DNA of 64,000 nucleotides. Source: Trichocoleus desertorum NBK24. Its GTDB lineage: Bacteria > Cyanobacteriota > Cyanobacteriia > FACHB-46. Below, piece after piece: positions 1 to 8,956 of this stretch. The notes below the pieces were generated by a model, which made no database searches, was not told where the DNA came from, and saw only the letters and a program-made list of their open reading frames with translations. Within the stretch, counting starts at the first letter, position 1. Each line of letters opens with the position of its first letter. The DNA lies in the NCBI RefSeq assembly GCF_030409055.1, contig NZ_CP116619.1:1273628-1337627 (forward strand). The letters run 5' to 3'. The position numbers and the translations under genes were made by a program.

Positions 1-1133
1 GGATACCCCTGCTTGAGGTTGCGGTAGAACAGTCTGGTCAGAGTCAGCGCTACATCGTCGGGAATCCGCTCCGCCATCGCCAGTACACCAGGAATGCCCC
101 GCCCTACCAGAGCTTCGGCTAAATTCTGTTCACCAATTTCATGCTCTAAATCGGAAGTAGCGGTATAGGCACTACGGCAAGAGTTAAACACCACCATGCG
201 GATGCCGTTGTTGACCAACAGCCCAGCTAGATCATCTCCGCTCAGGACCTCGGTTAGCCCAGTTTTACCGTTTACTAAGTAGAGGTTGCCTCCTGCGGCT
301 CCCAAGTTGCTGTGGCCAGCATAATGCAATACCTGGAACTGGCCTTGCTCTAAAGCTTGGGTTAATTGCTCGCGATCGGGTTGGTCGAGAATAGTGAGCT
401 GAATTTCCGCCGTACCGCTGCCTGCTTCTGAGGTGCTTCCGTTACGGCTACGCAATTCTTCTTGGAGGTGTAGAGCTTCACGTTTCAGCTCCAATTGTTC
501 CTGGTCAGTAGGAGCCGCGATCGCCATCAAAATTTTGAGGGGCTGTTGAGACTCAAAAACTAGTTCTCGGAGGGCTGTGGTTGTGCCAACCAAACCAGGA
601 CTCGGTTGATAGCGAGAAAATAAAACATCTGTCCCAGTTGCGACGGGCCGAGAAGCTCCAGCCGCTCGATGCCGCTCCCCCGTGTGCAGTACTTCCCAAG
701 GCAAACGGACTAGACGTGGACCCTTGAGACCAATTCTGAGCCGTAATACCTCTCGTCGATGCTGGGCAATGCCTTGCGCGGTCATCCAGCTATCACGAAT
801 CGTCCCTTGGAACAGAGCATTGTAAAGCTGTTGTCCTAGAGCCACTAAATGCCGCGCTGGTTGACCTTGGCTGGGGTCATTATTACCCAAAACCAAGTCC
901 AACTCGCGATCGCTAGGGTCACGCAGTTTATCTGCGGCAGGATGGGTTGCATCTCCCTGCAACAACCCCAACAGGGGATCGTTCATCAACTGGCGTGCCT
1001 GATTGAGCCAATCCTCAACATGCCAAATAACTTGTTCCTCTGCTAGGGGCACCCCTGGGGCCACCCGCTCCGTCCGAATCAAATACTCATCTTCCCCAAC
1101 TGGGGTAACAGAAAGATGAAATTCCTGCGTCAC
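1..1133 (-). CDS. CHAT domain protein (caspase-like), 3' end beyond the window
   Basis: The reading frame runs off the left edge, so the C-terminus is missing; about 377 residues are visible. The N-terminus (VTQEFHLSVTPVGEDEYLIR) matches a cyanobacterial CHAT protein type I recognise, which is why the GTG at 1133 is preferred although the frame stays open for another ~100 bases. The C-terminal half carries the two caspase-like catalytic signatures: a histidine in LHYAGHSNLG and a cysteine in VVFNSCRSA. CHAT domains are cysteine peptidases related to caspases and separases. The N-terminal half has no domain I recognise. Substrate and partners cannot be inferred, because upstream genes on this strand are unrelated and the downstream neighbour is not visible. 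Confidence 0.88.
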   Translation of the reverse strand, partial: MTQEFHLSVTPVGEDEYLIRTERVAPGVPLAEEQVIWHVEDWLNQARQLMNDPLLGLLQGDATHPAADKLRDPSDRELDLVLGNNDPSQGQPARHLVALGQQLYNALFQGTIRDSWMTAQGIAQHRREVLRLRIGLKGPRLVRLPWEVLHTGERHRAAGASRPVATGTDVLFSRYQPSPGLVGTTTALRELVFESQQPLKILMAIAAPTDQEQLELKREALHLQEELRSRNGSTSEAGSGTAEIQLTILDQPDREQLTQALEQGQFQVLHYAGHSNLGAAGGNLYLVNGKTGLTEVLSGDDLAGLLVNNGIRMVVFNSCRSAYTATSDLEHEIGEQNLAEALVGRGIPGVLAMAERIPDDVALTLTRLFYRNLKQGY

Positions 1134-1623
1134 AGCTACACTCCGCAAGACCTCTAACCTACAAATGCACTCCTGCTCCCAGGGTCTAAAATGAGAGCTT
1201 TCATCTACCACCGATGCCAAAACGGCCCTCACTCTACTCTAATAACAATCCCAGGCAAAAGCTGGAAGTGCGGTAGATAGAACTCGGTTTTCTCAGCCCA
1301 AATACTATTTGTCTATGGTTTTATGACGACGGGCTGAGGCAAAAAGTTACCCGTTATTTGCCAATTTACCGCCCAATCTGGATTAAGTTTCCGGATCTAG
1401 GCGTAGGGTCTAGAAAAGTAGTTTGGTAGATGCACCCTGATTTTAATCCCCTGGCTCCTTTTGGTAGTTGGGGGATTTTCTTTTGCAGCTCTATCAGCTT
1501 AATCCCAGCTTGATTCAGGATATTAATCTTCACTGGAGCTTGACGCGATCGCTCCACTGCCTTGATTGCGGCTTTATAAGCTCAATGCTATGGTCGGAAA
1601 GCAGCTAGCTCCTGGTTTTGCAG
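1134..1623. other. intergenic region between divergent genes
   Basis: About 490 bases separate the CHAT gene and the plus-strand membrane protein gene, so promoters for both must lie here. One HIP1-like GCGATCGC is present near 1545. The short ORFs in this stretch have no recognisable sequence. I see no RNA gene or clear operator. Confidence 0.5.
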
Positions 1624-2328
1624 ATGCCATCCGCTTTATTAACGATTACAAAAAATGTTCGTCAGCAGCTTTTGGGCGATCGTTCGGTGCTGTGGATCAA
1701 TGGCTTAACCTTGGTACTTTTCCTAGTTTTGCTCACTCATGCCAAAGTCTGGGGGAGTCCGCAAGAAATTGAGTTTTTATTTCATAAAGCAGACCCTACC
1801 AGACGGCCTCACCTTGGCTTTCTTACCCTCATCTCCAATGTGCTGTGGGGCTTACCAGTGGCCTATTGTGCCTTTAGCTTAGGATTGATCAAGCGGATTC
1901 ATCCTCAGGGCCAGTCAGACCCTTTTCTCTTGATCTCTGCCACCGGAATTTCGGTCATTTTGATCGATGAAGTTTACCGCATTACTATTAGCTTAGTCAC
2001 TTGGTTCGGTGTTTCCAAGGTGTTAATTGCTAGCCTTTATGGTCTAGCTGCTTTGGGCTATATTTTTAGCTTTCGGCGACGCATTTACTCAACCCCCTAC
2101 GCTTTATTGTTGGCAGCGATCGGCTTAGTAGTGCTTTCTAGAGTTGTAGATTTGCTGGGTATTGCGGCTCCGGGAGCACCCGCTAGAATGCTGCTAGAAG
2201 ACGGCAGCAAGCTTTTAGGGCTAGTAAACTTGGCCTTGTACTGGTGGCTAGTCTGTCAGCAAGAAGTTTTGCGATCGCTCCAGCGATATCCTCAAACCAC
2301 CCCTGCAAATGCTCATCAGAGCCTATGA
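1624..2328 (+). CDS. conserved-type multi-pass membrane protein of unknown function
   Basis: This 234-residue protein has about six hydrophobic segments: roughly residues 25-40, 70-90, 100-120, 130-150, 160-180 and 205-220. It is therefore likely an integral membrane protein. I recognise no catalytic motif. The ATG at 1624 is preferred over a TTG two codons upstream. It is followed after 83 bases by a thioredoxin-like gene on the same strand, so the two could be cotranscribed, but nothing shows a functional link. Function is unknown. Confidence 0.8.
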   Translation: MPSALLTITKNVRQQLLGDRSVLWINGLTLVLFLVLLTHAKVWGSPQEIEFLFHKADPTRRPHLGFLTLISNVLWGLPVAYCAFSLGLIKRIHPQGQSDPFLLISATGISVILIDEVYRITISLVTWFGVSKVLIASLYGLAALGYIFSFRRRIYSTPYALLLAAIGLVVLSRVVDLLGIAAPGAPARMLLEDGSKLLGLVNLALYWWLVCQQEVLRSLQRYPQTTPANAHQSL

Positions 2329-2411
2329 TCGAAATTAAACCCTAGCGTCAGCTTGTGAGCCGCGATCGCAGGGTTGCTTTCAGTTTCGCTCAGCAAAGGC
2401 AAGGGAATTCT

Positions 2412-2738
2412 ATGGATCGAGCTGTTATCAAGTTTTCTTCAGAAGACTGTGGAACTTGCCACAAAATGTCTTTCTATGACCAAAAAGTGGCTGAAGAACT
2501 CGGTCTCCGCTTCATCAACTGCATGATGCAAGATACGGCCACTTATCGTCAATACCGCAAGATTTTGTTGGCCCAATATCCGGACAAAGAAGGAATGGGG
2601 TGGCCCACTTATATTGTTTGCGACTCTCCTGATGCGGAATTTCAGATTCTCGGAGAAGTCAAAGGTGGCCACCCCAAGGGTGAGTTTAGAACTCGGTTGC
2701 AGGCAGTTTTAGAAACAGCGCCTGCTGGTGAAGGTTAG
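2412..2738 (+). CDS. thioredoxin-like protein with CGTC motif
   Basis: The 108-residue product begins MDRAVIKFSSEDCGTCHKM, where the CxxC pair (C-G-T-C) sits after a first beta strand as in thioredoxin-fold redox proteins. A cis-proline-like segment (GMGWPTYIV) follows at about residue 70 and a terminal helix closes the fold. It probably exchanges dithiols with a protein partner in the cytoplasm, as there is no signal peptide. The ATG at 2412 has AAGG shortly upstream and gives the fold-sized protein; an upstream in-frame start would add 19 residues of poor quality. The gene ends tail to tail with the next, overlapping by about four bases. Confidence 0.82.
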   Translation: MDRAVIKFSSEDCGTCHKMSFYDQKVAEELGLRFINCMMQDTATYRQYRKILLAQYPDKEGMGWPTYIVCDSPDAEFQILGEVKGGHPKGEFRTRLQAVLETAPAGEG

Positions 2739-2959
2739 TCTTTCACCTCAAAATGGGTGACTTCTAGAACGGGGCCAATCATGGCGAATGTCATCACATC
2801 CTCTCGGATTTTTCCTTCCACTGTCACCTGAATGCCAGACTTTTTCAGGTCGCCGGGAGCGTTGTGTAATTCGTAGGATTGGCCATCCTCGCCTACTAGT
2901 GCCCAAGTACCAGGCCCCATGCCTTTACGTTCGATCTTGCCCGTGACTTTAATACTCAT
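2735..2959 (-). CDS. small beta-rich protein cotranslated with the subtilase
   Basis: This 74-residue protein (starting MSIKVTGKIERKGMGPGTWA) alternates short hydrophobic strands and turns, suggesting a small beta-barrel such as an OB-type fold, but that is inference. The start codon overlaps the stop of the upstream subtilase gene as ATGA, indicating translational coupling. No signal peptide is visible. A longer frame upstream exists but is the shadow of the protease gene. Function is not known; the tight coupling suggests it acts with, or is made in proportion to, the protease. Confidence 0.75.
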   Translation of the reverse strand: MSIKVTGKIERKGMGPGTWALVGEDGQSYELHNAPGDLKKSGIQVTVEGKIREDVMTFAMIGPVLEVTHFEVKD

Positions 2960-4737
2960 GCGGCTTCTCCTTCTCCTCTGGTTACCAGATAGGCTAACCC
3001 GAAACACAGTAAGGCGTTTACAGCTAGGTAAGCTTGAGCGATCGCGCCTGTACCAAGCCACAGCAGTTGCGGCGACATAAACGCACTCACGGCTAGGCAG
3101 GAGGCGACTCCCAAAGTTGTGCCAATGGCAAACCACTTCCATTCCGCGTGGCCGAGGAATAAGGCGAGCAAGACGAAAGGAATCAAAACGCTGGCAAAGA
3201 TGGGATTCAACGCACTGGTTCCCTGAAGCGCTGTACCTAGTTCGGGAATGGAGCTACCCATCACTCGGAAAGGCCATTGAGGCAAATCCATGATGTAGAA
3301 GCCGCGAAAAACGAATAAACCCGCACTGCCAGCGACTAACCCACTGGTGAGCGACCAACTCCAGAAAGGCAAGTAGTTGCGGAGGAACCAAGCCAGCAAG
3401 TAAGACCCCAACACCATTGCCACTTTGGGTAGCAGAGCGACTGCACCGCCATCAATCCAGAAGCGAGGGTTGAGATAACCGTTATCCCGTAGCCAGCGGA
3501 AGAAATCACGAAAGTTGATCTGACCGCGCATCGCCAGTTTCACCGCATTGGCAGCATCCAAGTGACCCGCCCCATAGTGGTTGAGGCCGTCGTCTGTGAT
3601 CACACGAGCTGACTCCAAAAGCACATGCCGAATGGCATCCGATTCCTGTACTCCAGATGCTTTGATTAGGGCTGCCACACCTGCTACGTGAGGGGCCGCC
3701 ATACTAGTGCCTTGAAAAGCGGCAAAGATAGATTCGCCAGTTTCCACATCAATGGTGTTTTGCAGAATTCCACCCGTGGTGTTGCCACTTTCAGTTTGGC
3801 CGCCTGGAGCCGAGATATCTACGCCTGCTCCATAGTTGGAGTAGATGGCTTTTTCACCCGTGGGGCCTAAGGCGGAAACGCCAATTACATGCGGGTAACG
3901 AGCGGGGTAAGAAGCTGAGTTTTGGTTAGCATTACCTGCCGCAGCAATAATCACTACGCCTTTACTGTGGGCATAGGCGATCGCTTCTTGCATGAGTTCA
4001 CTTTCGCCGCCACCCCCCAAGCTCATGTTAATAACATCAGCATCATGGTCTGCCGCAAACTTGATGGCTTCGGCAATGTCGGCCACTTCACCGCCGCCCT
4101 CTGCACTCAAAACTTTTAAGGGCATTAAACTCGCTTCGTAGGCGACTCCTGCCACGCCATAGTCATTGTTGGTGGATTGAGCGATCGTCCCTGCTACATG
4201 AGTGCCATGTCCGTTATCATCGCTGGCATCGGTGCGATCGCTGACGAAGTCATAACCCTCGACAAACTGGGTGTCTTTGAGGTCAGGGACGCGGCTGACT
4301 CCGGTATCAATTACGGCGACGGTGACACCACTGCCCTTAGTTTCATCCCAAGCAGCTTCCACATTGATACTTCTGAGGTTCCATTGCTTGCTGTATTCAG
4401 GATCGTTAGGGGCAAAAAAGGCTCGATAAATATAGTTCGGCTCGATCGACTCAGTAGCTTTGGCCAGTTGAGATTTTTTGAGTGACCGTAGAAGTCGAGA
4501 ATTTCCTTCCACAATGTAAATATGATCGGCTTGGGAAAACTCGCTATTTAAACGAGGCTTCACCTGATATTGCTGCGCGATCGCATCTAGCTGTTGTTGA
4601 ATTTGCACCGCTGGAATATCTTCGCGAAAATCCAGCACAATCGACTCGTAGATTCCGTTTGCTGCCAATCCTTTAAAGCTGGCGATCGCTACCATTAGCC
4701 CCGCCAAAAACAAGCCCACCAGCCCCAGCCTTCTCAT
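2956..4737 (-). CDS. S8 family (subtilisin-like) serine protease with C-terminal membrane domain
   Basis: The 593-residue protein begins with a hydrophobic segment (residues 5-25) acting as a signal or anchor, then an inhibitor-like prodomain (30-105). The catalytic triad is complete: Asp144 in AVIDTGV, His177 in NGHGTHVAG, and Ser345 in GTSMAAPHVAG; the oxyanion region AAAGNANQ is near 265-272. After about residue 430 come several hydrophobic stretches (about 430-455, 460-480, 510-530, 535-555, 560-585), so the enzyme is probably tethered to a membrane with the protease domain outside the cytoplasm. The C-terminal membrane region is unusual for plain subtilases. It forms a two-gene unit with the small downstream gene, which it overlaps by four bases. 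Confidence 0.93.
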   Translation of the reverse strand: MRRLGLVGLFLAGLMVAIASFKGLAANGIYESIVLDFREDIPAVQIQQQLDAIAQQYQVKPRLNSEFSQADHIYIVEGNSRLLRSLKKSQLAKATESIEPNYIYRAFFAPNDPEYSKQWNLRSINVEAAWDETKGSGVTVAVIDTGVSRVPDLKDTQFVEGYDFVSDRTDASDDNGHGTHVAGTIAQSTNNDYGVAGVAYEASLMPLKVLSAEGGGEVADIAEAIKFAADHDADVINMSLGGGGESELMQEAIAYAHSKGVVIIAAAGNANQNSASYPARYPHVIGVSALGPTGEKAIYSNYGAGVDISAPGGQTESGNTTGGILQNTIDVETGESIFAAFQGTSMAAPHVAGVAALIKASGVQESDAIRHVLLESARVITDDGLNHYGAGHLDAANAVKLAMRGQINFRDFFRWLRDNGYLNPRFWIDGGAVALLPKVAMVLGSYLLAWFLRNYLPFWSWSLTSGLVAGSAGLFVFRGFYIMDLPQWPFRVMGSSIPELGTALQGTSALNPIFASVLIPFVLLALFLGHAEWKWFAIGTTLGVASCLAVSAFMSPQLLWLGTGAIAQAYLAVNALLCFGLAYLVTRGEGEAA

Positions 4738-4852
4738 AGAAACTCATCACTACAGCTCGTTGCCTTCAACCATAACTCACGCACTAGGAGGTAGCGATAA
4801 TATTGCAGGATAGTTACGGACTAACAATTTCTCTGGATTATTCCTATCAGTT

Positions 4853-5284
4853 ATGGAAAGAGGTCTTTTGTGGCTCCCCCTGCTAGGTGTTTTTATTTGG
4901 CTAGCTTGGGCAGGTTGGGACGAATATCAAAAAGTAGAAGCTTACCGTCGCTGGGCAGAGCAATTTGAGCGAGCTAAGTACGATATTTACGCAGTCCTAG
5001 GGCAGCAGGGCAGTGACCTCACCTGGGGACAACCCACCCGTCGCGGCCCGATCAATTTAGCCGCTTTTTCCCTCAAGGAAGTTCAAGCCATTCGCTTCCT
5101 AGTGGACGACCAGCCAGTAGACTTAAACGCATTACCGCAAACACTACCGCAAAAAGGCCGTAGCGTTCTTCTAGAATTTGCCTTGCCCCATTCAGCATCG
5201 CCCATTCGCATTCCATTTACGGATGTCACATTGGCAGCGGATTGGGGGCGCTATCTACAACAAGAACTTGCCAGCTACTCCTAG
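4853..5284 (+). CDS. single-pass membrane protein of unknown function
   Basis: The 143-residue product has one N-terminal hydrophobic helix (about residues 4-20) followed by a soluble domain with the segments YDIYAVLGQQGSDLTWG and VLLEFALPHS. It is probably anchored in the plasma or thylakoid membrane. I recognise no named domain. It is transcribed divergently from the subtilase gene, with 115 bases between the two start codons, so both promoters are in that spacer. Confidence 0.75.
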   Translation: MERGLLWLPLLGVFIWLAWAGWDEYQKVEAYRRWAEQFERAKYDIYAVLGQQGSDLTWGQPTRRGPINLAAFSLKEVQAIRFLVDDQPVDLNALPQTLPQKGRSVLLEFALPHSASPIRIPFTDVTLAADWGRYLQQELASYS

Positions 5285-5686
5285 CACCACCTACTCATAG
5301 AAACAGAGGGCCTCGCACCTCCGGCGATCGCAAACTCATATTTTATGAAAGCTAGTAAGTATGAGAGCTAGTAAGATTCTAGGAACTTACCCCGACGAAG
5401 GCTAAATCTGGCAAACTTATGACGACGATCGCCCCACGAGTTCCCCGACTTAAAGAGATCCTTACTTTAGGTTTGGCTATAGCGATCGCAAATTGAGCCA
5501 GTAGCGATTAAACTTCTACAGGGTTGGTTGCAGCCATAGGCAATTTCTAGTCAATTTCTAAAAAATTTAGTCGATGGTTTGTCACTCAATTCTCTTTACC
5601 GCCCAACTGCCCCTTCTCGTTGCTCCCACAGACTTATGCATCTTCCCCAATTCCTCCATACTCTTCATGCGAACTGAGAGGTGCTG
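5285..5686. other. intergenic region upstream of ftsQ with a short direct repeat
   Basis: No gene is supported here. Two near-identical 15-base units (ATGARAGCTAGTAAG) lie at 5345-5359 and 5361-5375, one base apart. Further downstream is an ATG-led frame of about 25 codons (5420-5500) with no recognisable product. HIP1 octamers occur near 5323 and 5482. Confidence 0.5.
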
Positions 5687-6556
5687 ATGACTAGCCTTTC
5701 ATCCGTCTCTCAAACAGAACTCGCGCAAAGACGCCAAAAGCTCCGCCAAGAACGACGCTTAAAAGCACTGCAAACCAGTTGGCGCACCCTCGCAGTCAGC
5801 GGTTTGGCGGGAGGACTCGCTTGGGTCATTACCCTGCCCGGTTGGATCATTCAGCAACCCGAACAAGTGGCGATCGCAGGCAATCGGTTCCTCTCAACTC
5901 AAGCCATTCAGTCTTTGTTACCGATGTCTTACCCCCAATCGCTGTTGCAACTCGAACCCCAAGCGATCGCAGCCCAACTAGAATCTAAAGCCCCGATCGC
6001 GGAAGCAACCGTAGCACGTCAGCTATTTCCCCCTAGACTGATCGTGGAGGTCAAAGAGCGGTATCCCGTCGCCATGATCTCTGACTTACCTACTGCTCAG
6101 GTCGCTAAAGACAAAGACATAAAACCTACAGCCGATCTCTCAAACGTAGGGTTTCTGGATGCAAAGGGTGTCTGGATTCCGATTGAGAGCTATACTTCCT
6201 TTGATCAATCCTTCAAGTTGCCAACCCTCAAAATTGTTGGCTACCAAGAACAGAAGCGATCGCAGTGGGCTGAGCTTTATCAAGCAGTTAGCCAAAGCCC
6301 TGTAAAAGTGACAGAAATTGATTGGCGTGACCCAAGCAATCTAATTCTTAAAACTGAATTAGGAATCTTTCATCTTGGGTCTTATAGCTCTAGATTTACA
6401 GAGCAAATCCAGGCAATGGATCAGCTACGAAAACTCTCAGAGAAGCTGAATCCTAAGCAAGTTGCTTATATCAATCTGCAAAATCCAGATGCACCCTCAA
6501 TCCAAATGCTGAAGCCCAATAACTCGGTAAAATCTAATACGGCCAGTGCCAATTGA
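5687..6556 (+). CDS. ftsQ: cell division protein FtsQ/DivIB
   Basis: The 289-residue protein has a basic cytoplasmic N-terminus (about 1-35), one transmembrane helix (about 40-60, VSGLAGGLAWVITLPGWII) and a periplasmic POTRA domain starting near the segment VAIAGNRFLSTQAIQSLLP. This layout is that of FtsQ, which links the divisome subcomplexes. The gene lies just upstream of ftsZ, as in many bacteria. ATG at 5687 is chosen because GAGAGG precedes it at suitable distance; an in-frame GTG lies two codons earlier. Sequence conservation in this family is low, so the call rests on architecture and position. Confidence 0.9.
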   Translation: MTSLSSVSQTELAQRRQKLRQERRLKALQTSWRTLAVSGLAGGLAWVITLPGWIIQQPEQVAIAGNRFLSTQAIQSLLPMSYPQSLLQLEPQAIAAQLESKAPIAEATVARQLFPPRLIVEVKERYPVAMISDLPTAQVAKDKDIKPTADLSNVGFLDAKGVWIPIESYTSFDQSFKLPTLKIVGYQEQKRSQWAELYQAVSQSPVKVTEIDWRDPSNLILKTELGIFHLGSYSSRFTEQIQAMDQLRKLSEKLNPKQVAYINLQNPDAPSIQMLKPNNSVKSNTASAN

Positions 6557-6750
6557 ATTTGCCACCTGTTGGCAATAAGTGAGCGATAAATGTCTTTGTA
6601 ATACTGTTGATCAGTCAGATCAAATCAGAGCAAAGATGAGTAGGAGCCTAATGCTATCATTGGTTTTTCAATCGACTTACCCTATAGTTAATTAGAGTTG
6701 CCAACCCTGTCCAGAATTAAAAAGTTGTTTATATACCATCCCCGATTCCA

Positions 6751-8040
6751 ATGACATCTAATAGTACATCTAATAGTAAATTGGGCTCTATCACCGAAGG
6801 CTCCCACGCGGAAGAGCAGTCCTCCTTCTCAGTGGCAGATACTGCCAAAAACCCGTTTGGCAACTCTACAGTTCGGTTTGGTCAATCTCGCGACGCAAAA
6901 GTTGTGCTAGAAGAATCTCGAATGGATGGGATTGTTCCCAGTAGTGTTGCCAAAATTAAAGTGATTGGCGTTGGGGGAGGGGGTGGCAACGCAGTCAATC
7001 GCATGATTGCCAGCGACGTATCGGGAGTTGAGTTTTGGTCTGTTAATACTGATGCTCAAGCCTTGGCTCAAGCAATGGCTCCGAAGCACCTACAGGTAGG
7101 TCAAAAACTAACTCGCGGTCTGGGGGCGGGTGGTAATCCTGCGATCGGGCAAAAAGCAGCAGAAGAGTCTCGCGATGAGATTGCAGCGGCTCTAGAAAAT
7201 TCTGACTTAGTATTCATCACCGCTGGTATGGGCGGTGGCACCGGAACTGGCGCAGCTCCGATTGTGGCTGAGATTGCCAAGGAAGTAGGGGCTTTAACGG
7301 TAGGAGTTGTGACTCGTCCGTTTACCTTTGAGGGCCGACGACGCACCAGCCAAGCCGATGAAGGCATCGCAGCACTACAGAGCCGAGTCGATACCCTGAT
7401 TGTTATTCCTAACGACAAATTATTGTCAGTTATCTCCGAGCAGACTCCAGTTCAAGAAGCATTCCGCGTCGCTGATGATATTCTGCGCCAAGGCGTACAG
7501 GGCATTTCCGACATCATTACTATTCCTGGTTTAGTCAACGTTGACTTTGCTGACGTACGAGCCGTCATGGCCGATGCAGGCTCTGCCTTGATGGGCATTG
7601 GCATTGGTTCTGGCAAGTCGCGGGCCAGAGAAGCAGCGATGGCAGCCATTTCATCACCCCTTTTAGAATCCTCCATCGATGGAGCCAAAGGGGTTGTCTT
7701 CAATATCACGGGCGGTACCGATTTAACGCTCCATGAAGTTAATGCGGCTGCCGAAATTATCTATGAAGTGGTTGATCCCAATGCCAACATTATCTTTGGA
7801 GCAGTCATTGACGAGCGCATGCAGGGAGAAATTCGGATCACAGTCATTGCCACAGGCTTTACGGGCGAGGCTCAACCCGCAGCTCAACCCGCTAAAGTTG
7901 CGCCACTGCGTCGAGGTCTCACACCACCCATGACCCCTCAGGCTCCTCAAACCCCTGTTAACGAGCCGAGAAACAGACCGGGCGAACCCGACATCCCTGA
8001 GTTCCTCCAAAGAAGACGAGATAGACCCCCAACCCGCTAA
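6751..8040 (+). CDS. ftsZ: cell division protein FtsZ
   Basis: This 429-residue tubulin homologue forms the cytokinetic ring. The GTP-binding glycine loop [10 protein letters not shown] is at about residues 162-171, with an earlier glycine stretch [13 protein letters not shown] near 73-85 and NTDAQAL near 99. The C-terminus ends with a conserved peptide, [13 protein letters not shown], which in this family binds membrane tethers. An N-terminal extension of about 60 residues precedes the GTPase domain, as in other cyanobacterial FtsZ proteins. The first codons contain a perfect 12-base tandem duplication (6754-6777) encoding TSNS twice. It follows ftsQ after 194 bases, with room for its own promoter. 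Confidence 0.98.
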   Translation: MTSNSTSNSKLGSITEGSHAEEQSSFSVADTAKNPFGNSTVRFGQSRDAKVVLEESRMDGIVPSSVAKIKVIGVGGGGGNAVNRMIASDVSGVEFWSVNTDAQALAQAMAPKHLQVGQKLTRGLGAGGNPAIGQKAAEESRDEIAAALENSDLVFITAGMGGGTGTGAAPIVAEIAKEVGALTVGVVTRPFTFEGRRRTSQADEGIAALQSRVDTLIVIPNDKLLSVISEQTPVQEAFRVADDILRQGVQGISDIITIPGLVNVDFADVRAVMADAGSALMGIGIGSGKSRAREAAMAAISSPLLESSIDGAKGVVFNITGGTDLTLHEVNAAAEIIYEVVDPNANIIFGAVIDERMQGEIRITVIATGFTGEAQPAAQPAKVAPLRRGLTPPMTPQAPQTPVNEPRNRPGEPDIPEFLQRRRDRPPTR

Positions 8041-8109
8041 AGACTCGCTAAAGACTTGAGTCCCTTTGGGTAGTGATACCTTCAGTTCGTCACTTTGGAC
8101 TAATTTGAT

Positions 8110-8928
8110 ATGACAGTTACAGGGGATTCGCGGATTCCTGTGGCACTGACGATCGCAGGTTCTGACAGCGGTGGTGGAGCAGGAATTCAGGCTGACTTAC
8201 GCACTTTTGCCTTTCATCAGGTGCATGGCACTAGTGCCCTTACTTGCGTCACGGCTCAAAATACCCTGGGAGTCAATCGGGTCGATGCGTTGACTGCTGC
8301 GGCTGTCGTGGCTCAGATGGAAGCAGTGGTGCAAGACATTGGGGTGCAAGCAACCAAGACAGGAATGCTGCTGAACCAAGAAATTATTGTAGCGGTAGCA
8401 GAGCAAGTGCGACTTTTGCAGTTGCAGAATTTGGTGGTCGATCCGGTCATGGTGTCTCGTACGGGAGCACAATTGATTGATGACCAAGCGATCGCCACCT
8501 TACGAGATGATTTAATTTCCCAAGCTGCGATCGTGACACCCAACCGCTACGAAGCACAGCTTTTAAGCGGTCTGACGATTGCGACACTCGATGACATGCA
8601 AGCGGCGGCTCAACGCATTTATCAGCTAGGGGCTAAAGCAGTCTTAGTCAAAGGGGGTGGTATGGATGGCGATCTGCGAGGGGTGGATGTCTGGTTTGAT
8701 GGTCAGCATCTAGAAACCTTAACCACCTTTAGCGTTGAGACAAAAAATACCCACGGTACTGGCTGTACCCTCTCAGCCGCGATCGCCGCCAACCTGGCAA
8801 ATGGCAAAGATTTACTATCTGCCACCAGAATGGCCAAAGACTACGTTACGACAGCATTAAGCCACGCCCTAAATATTGGGCAGGGGCAAGGGCCTGTAGG
8901 CCATTTTTTCCCTCTATTGTCCCATTAG
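8110..8928 (+). CDS. thiD: hydroxymethylpyrimidine/phosphomethylpyrimidine kinase ThiD
   Basis: The 272-residue ribokinase-fold enzyme phosphorylates HMP and then HMP-phosphate for thiamine synthesis. The N-terminal substrate motif TIAGSDSGGGAGIQAD, the central VVDPVMVSRTGAQL segment and the C-terminal anion-hole motif KNTHGTGCTLSAAIAA are all present. Length is normal for ThiD. It sits 69 bases after ftsZ on the same strand; I saw no TPP riboswitch in that gap, so it may be read through from ftsZ or from a weak promoter. Confidence 0.96.
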   Translation: MTVTGDSRIPVALTIAGSDSGGGAGIQADLRTFAFHQVHGTSALTCVTAQNTLGVNRVDALTAAAVVAQMEAVVQDIGVQATKTGMLLNQEIIVAVAEQVRLLQLQNLVVDPVMVSRTGAQLIDDQAIATLRDDLISQAAIVTPNRYEAQLLSGLTIATLDDMQAAAQRIYQLGAKAVLVKGGGMDGDLRGVDVWFDGQHLETLTTFSVETKNTHGTGCTLSAAIAANLANGKDLLSATRMAKDYVTTALSHALNIGQGQGPVGHFFPLLSH

Positions 8929-8956
8929 GGTCTTTAGCTGTAGGGATCGCGAACCT

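Noticed and set aside
2960-3142. N-terminal extension of the small protein gene after the subtilase
   Set aside because: The 61 extra codons lie inside the subtilase gene in another frame and encode Arg/Cys-rich sequence, typical of a shadow.
5419-5496. A 25-codon frame (MTTIAPRVPRLKEILTLGLA) upstream of ftsQ
   Set aside because: It has a hydrophobic end like a tiny photosystem protein but does not match any I know, and no ribosome site or terminator supports it.
8041-8109. Possible TPP riboswitch before thiD
   Set aside because: The 69-base gap is too short for a THI element, and the CTGAGA-type conserved motif is missing.
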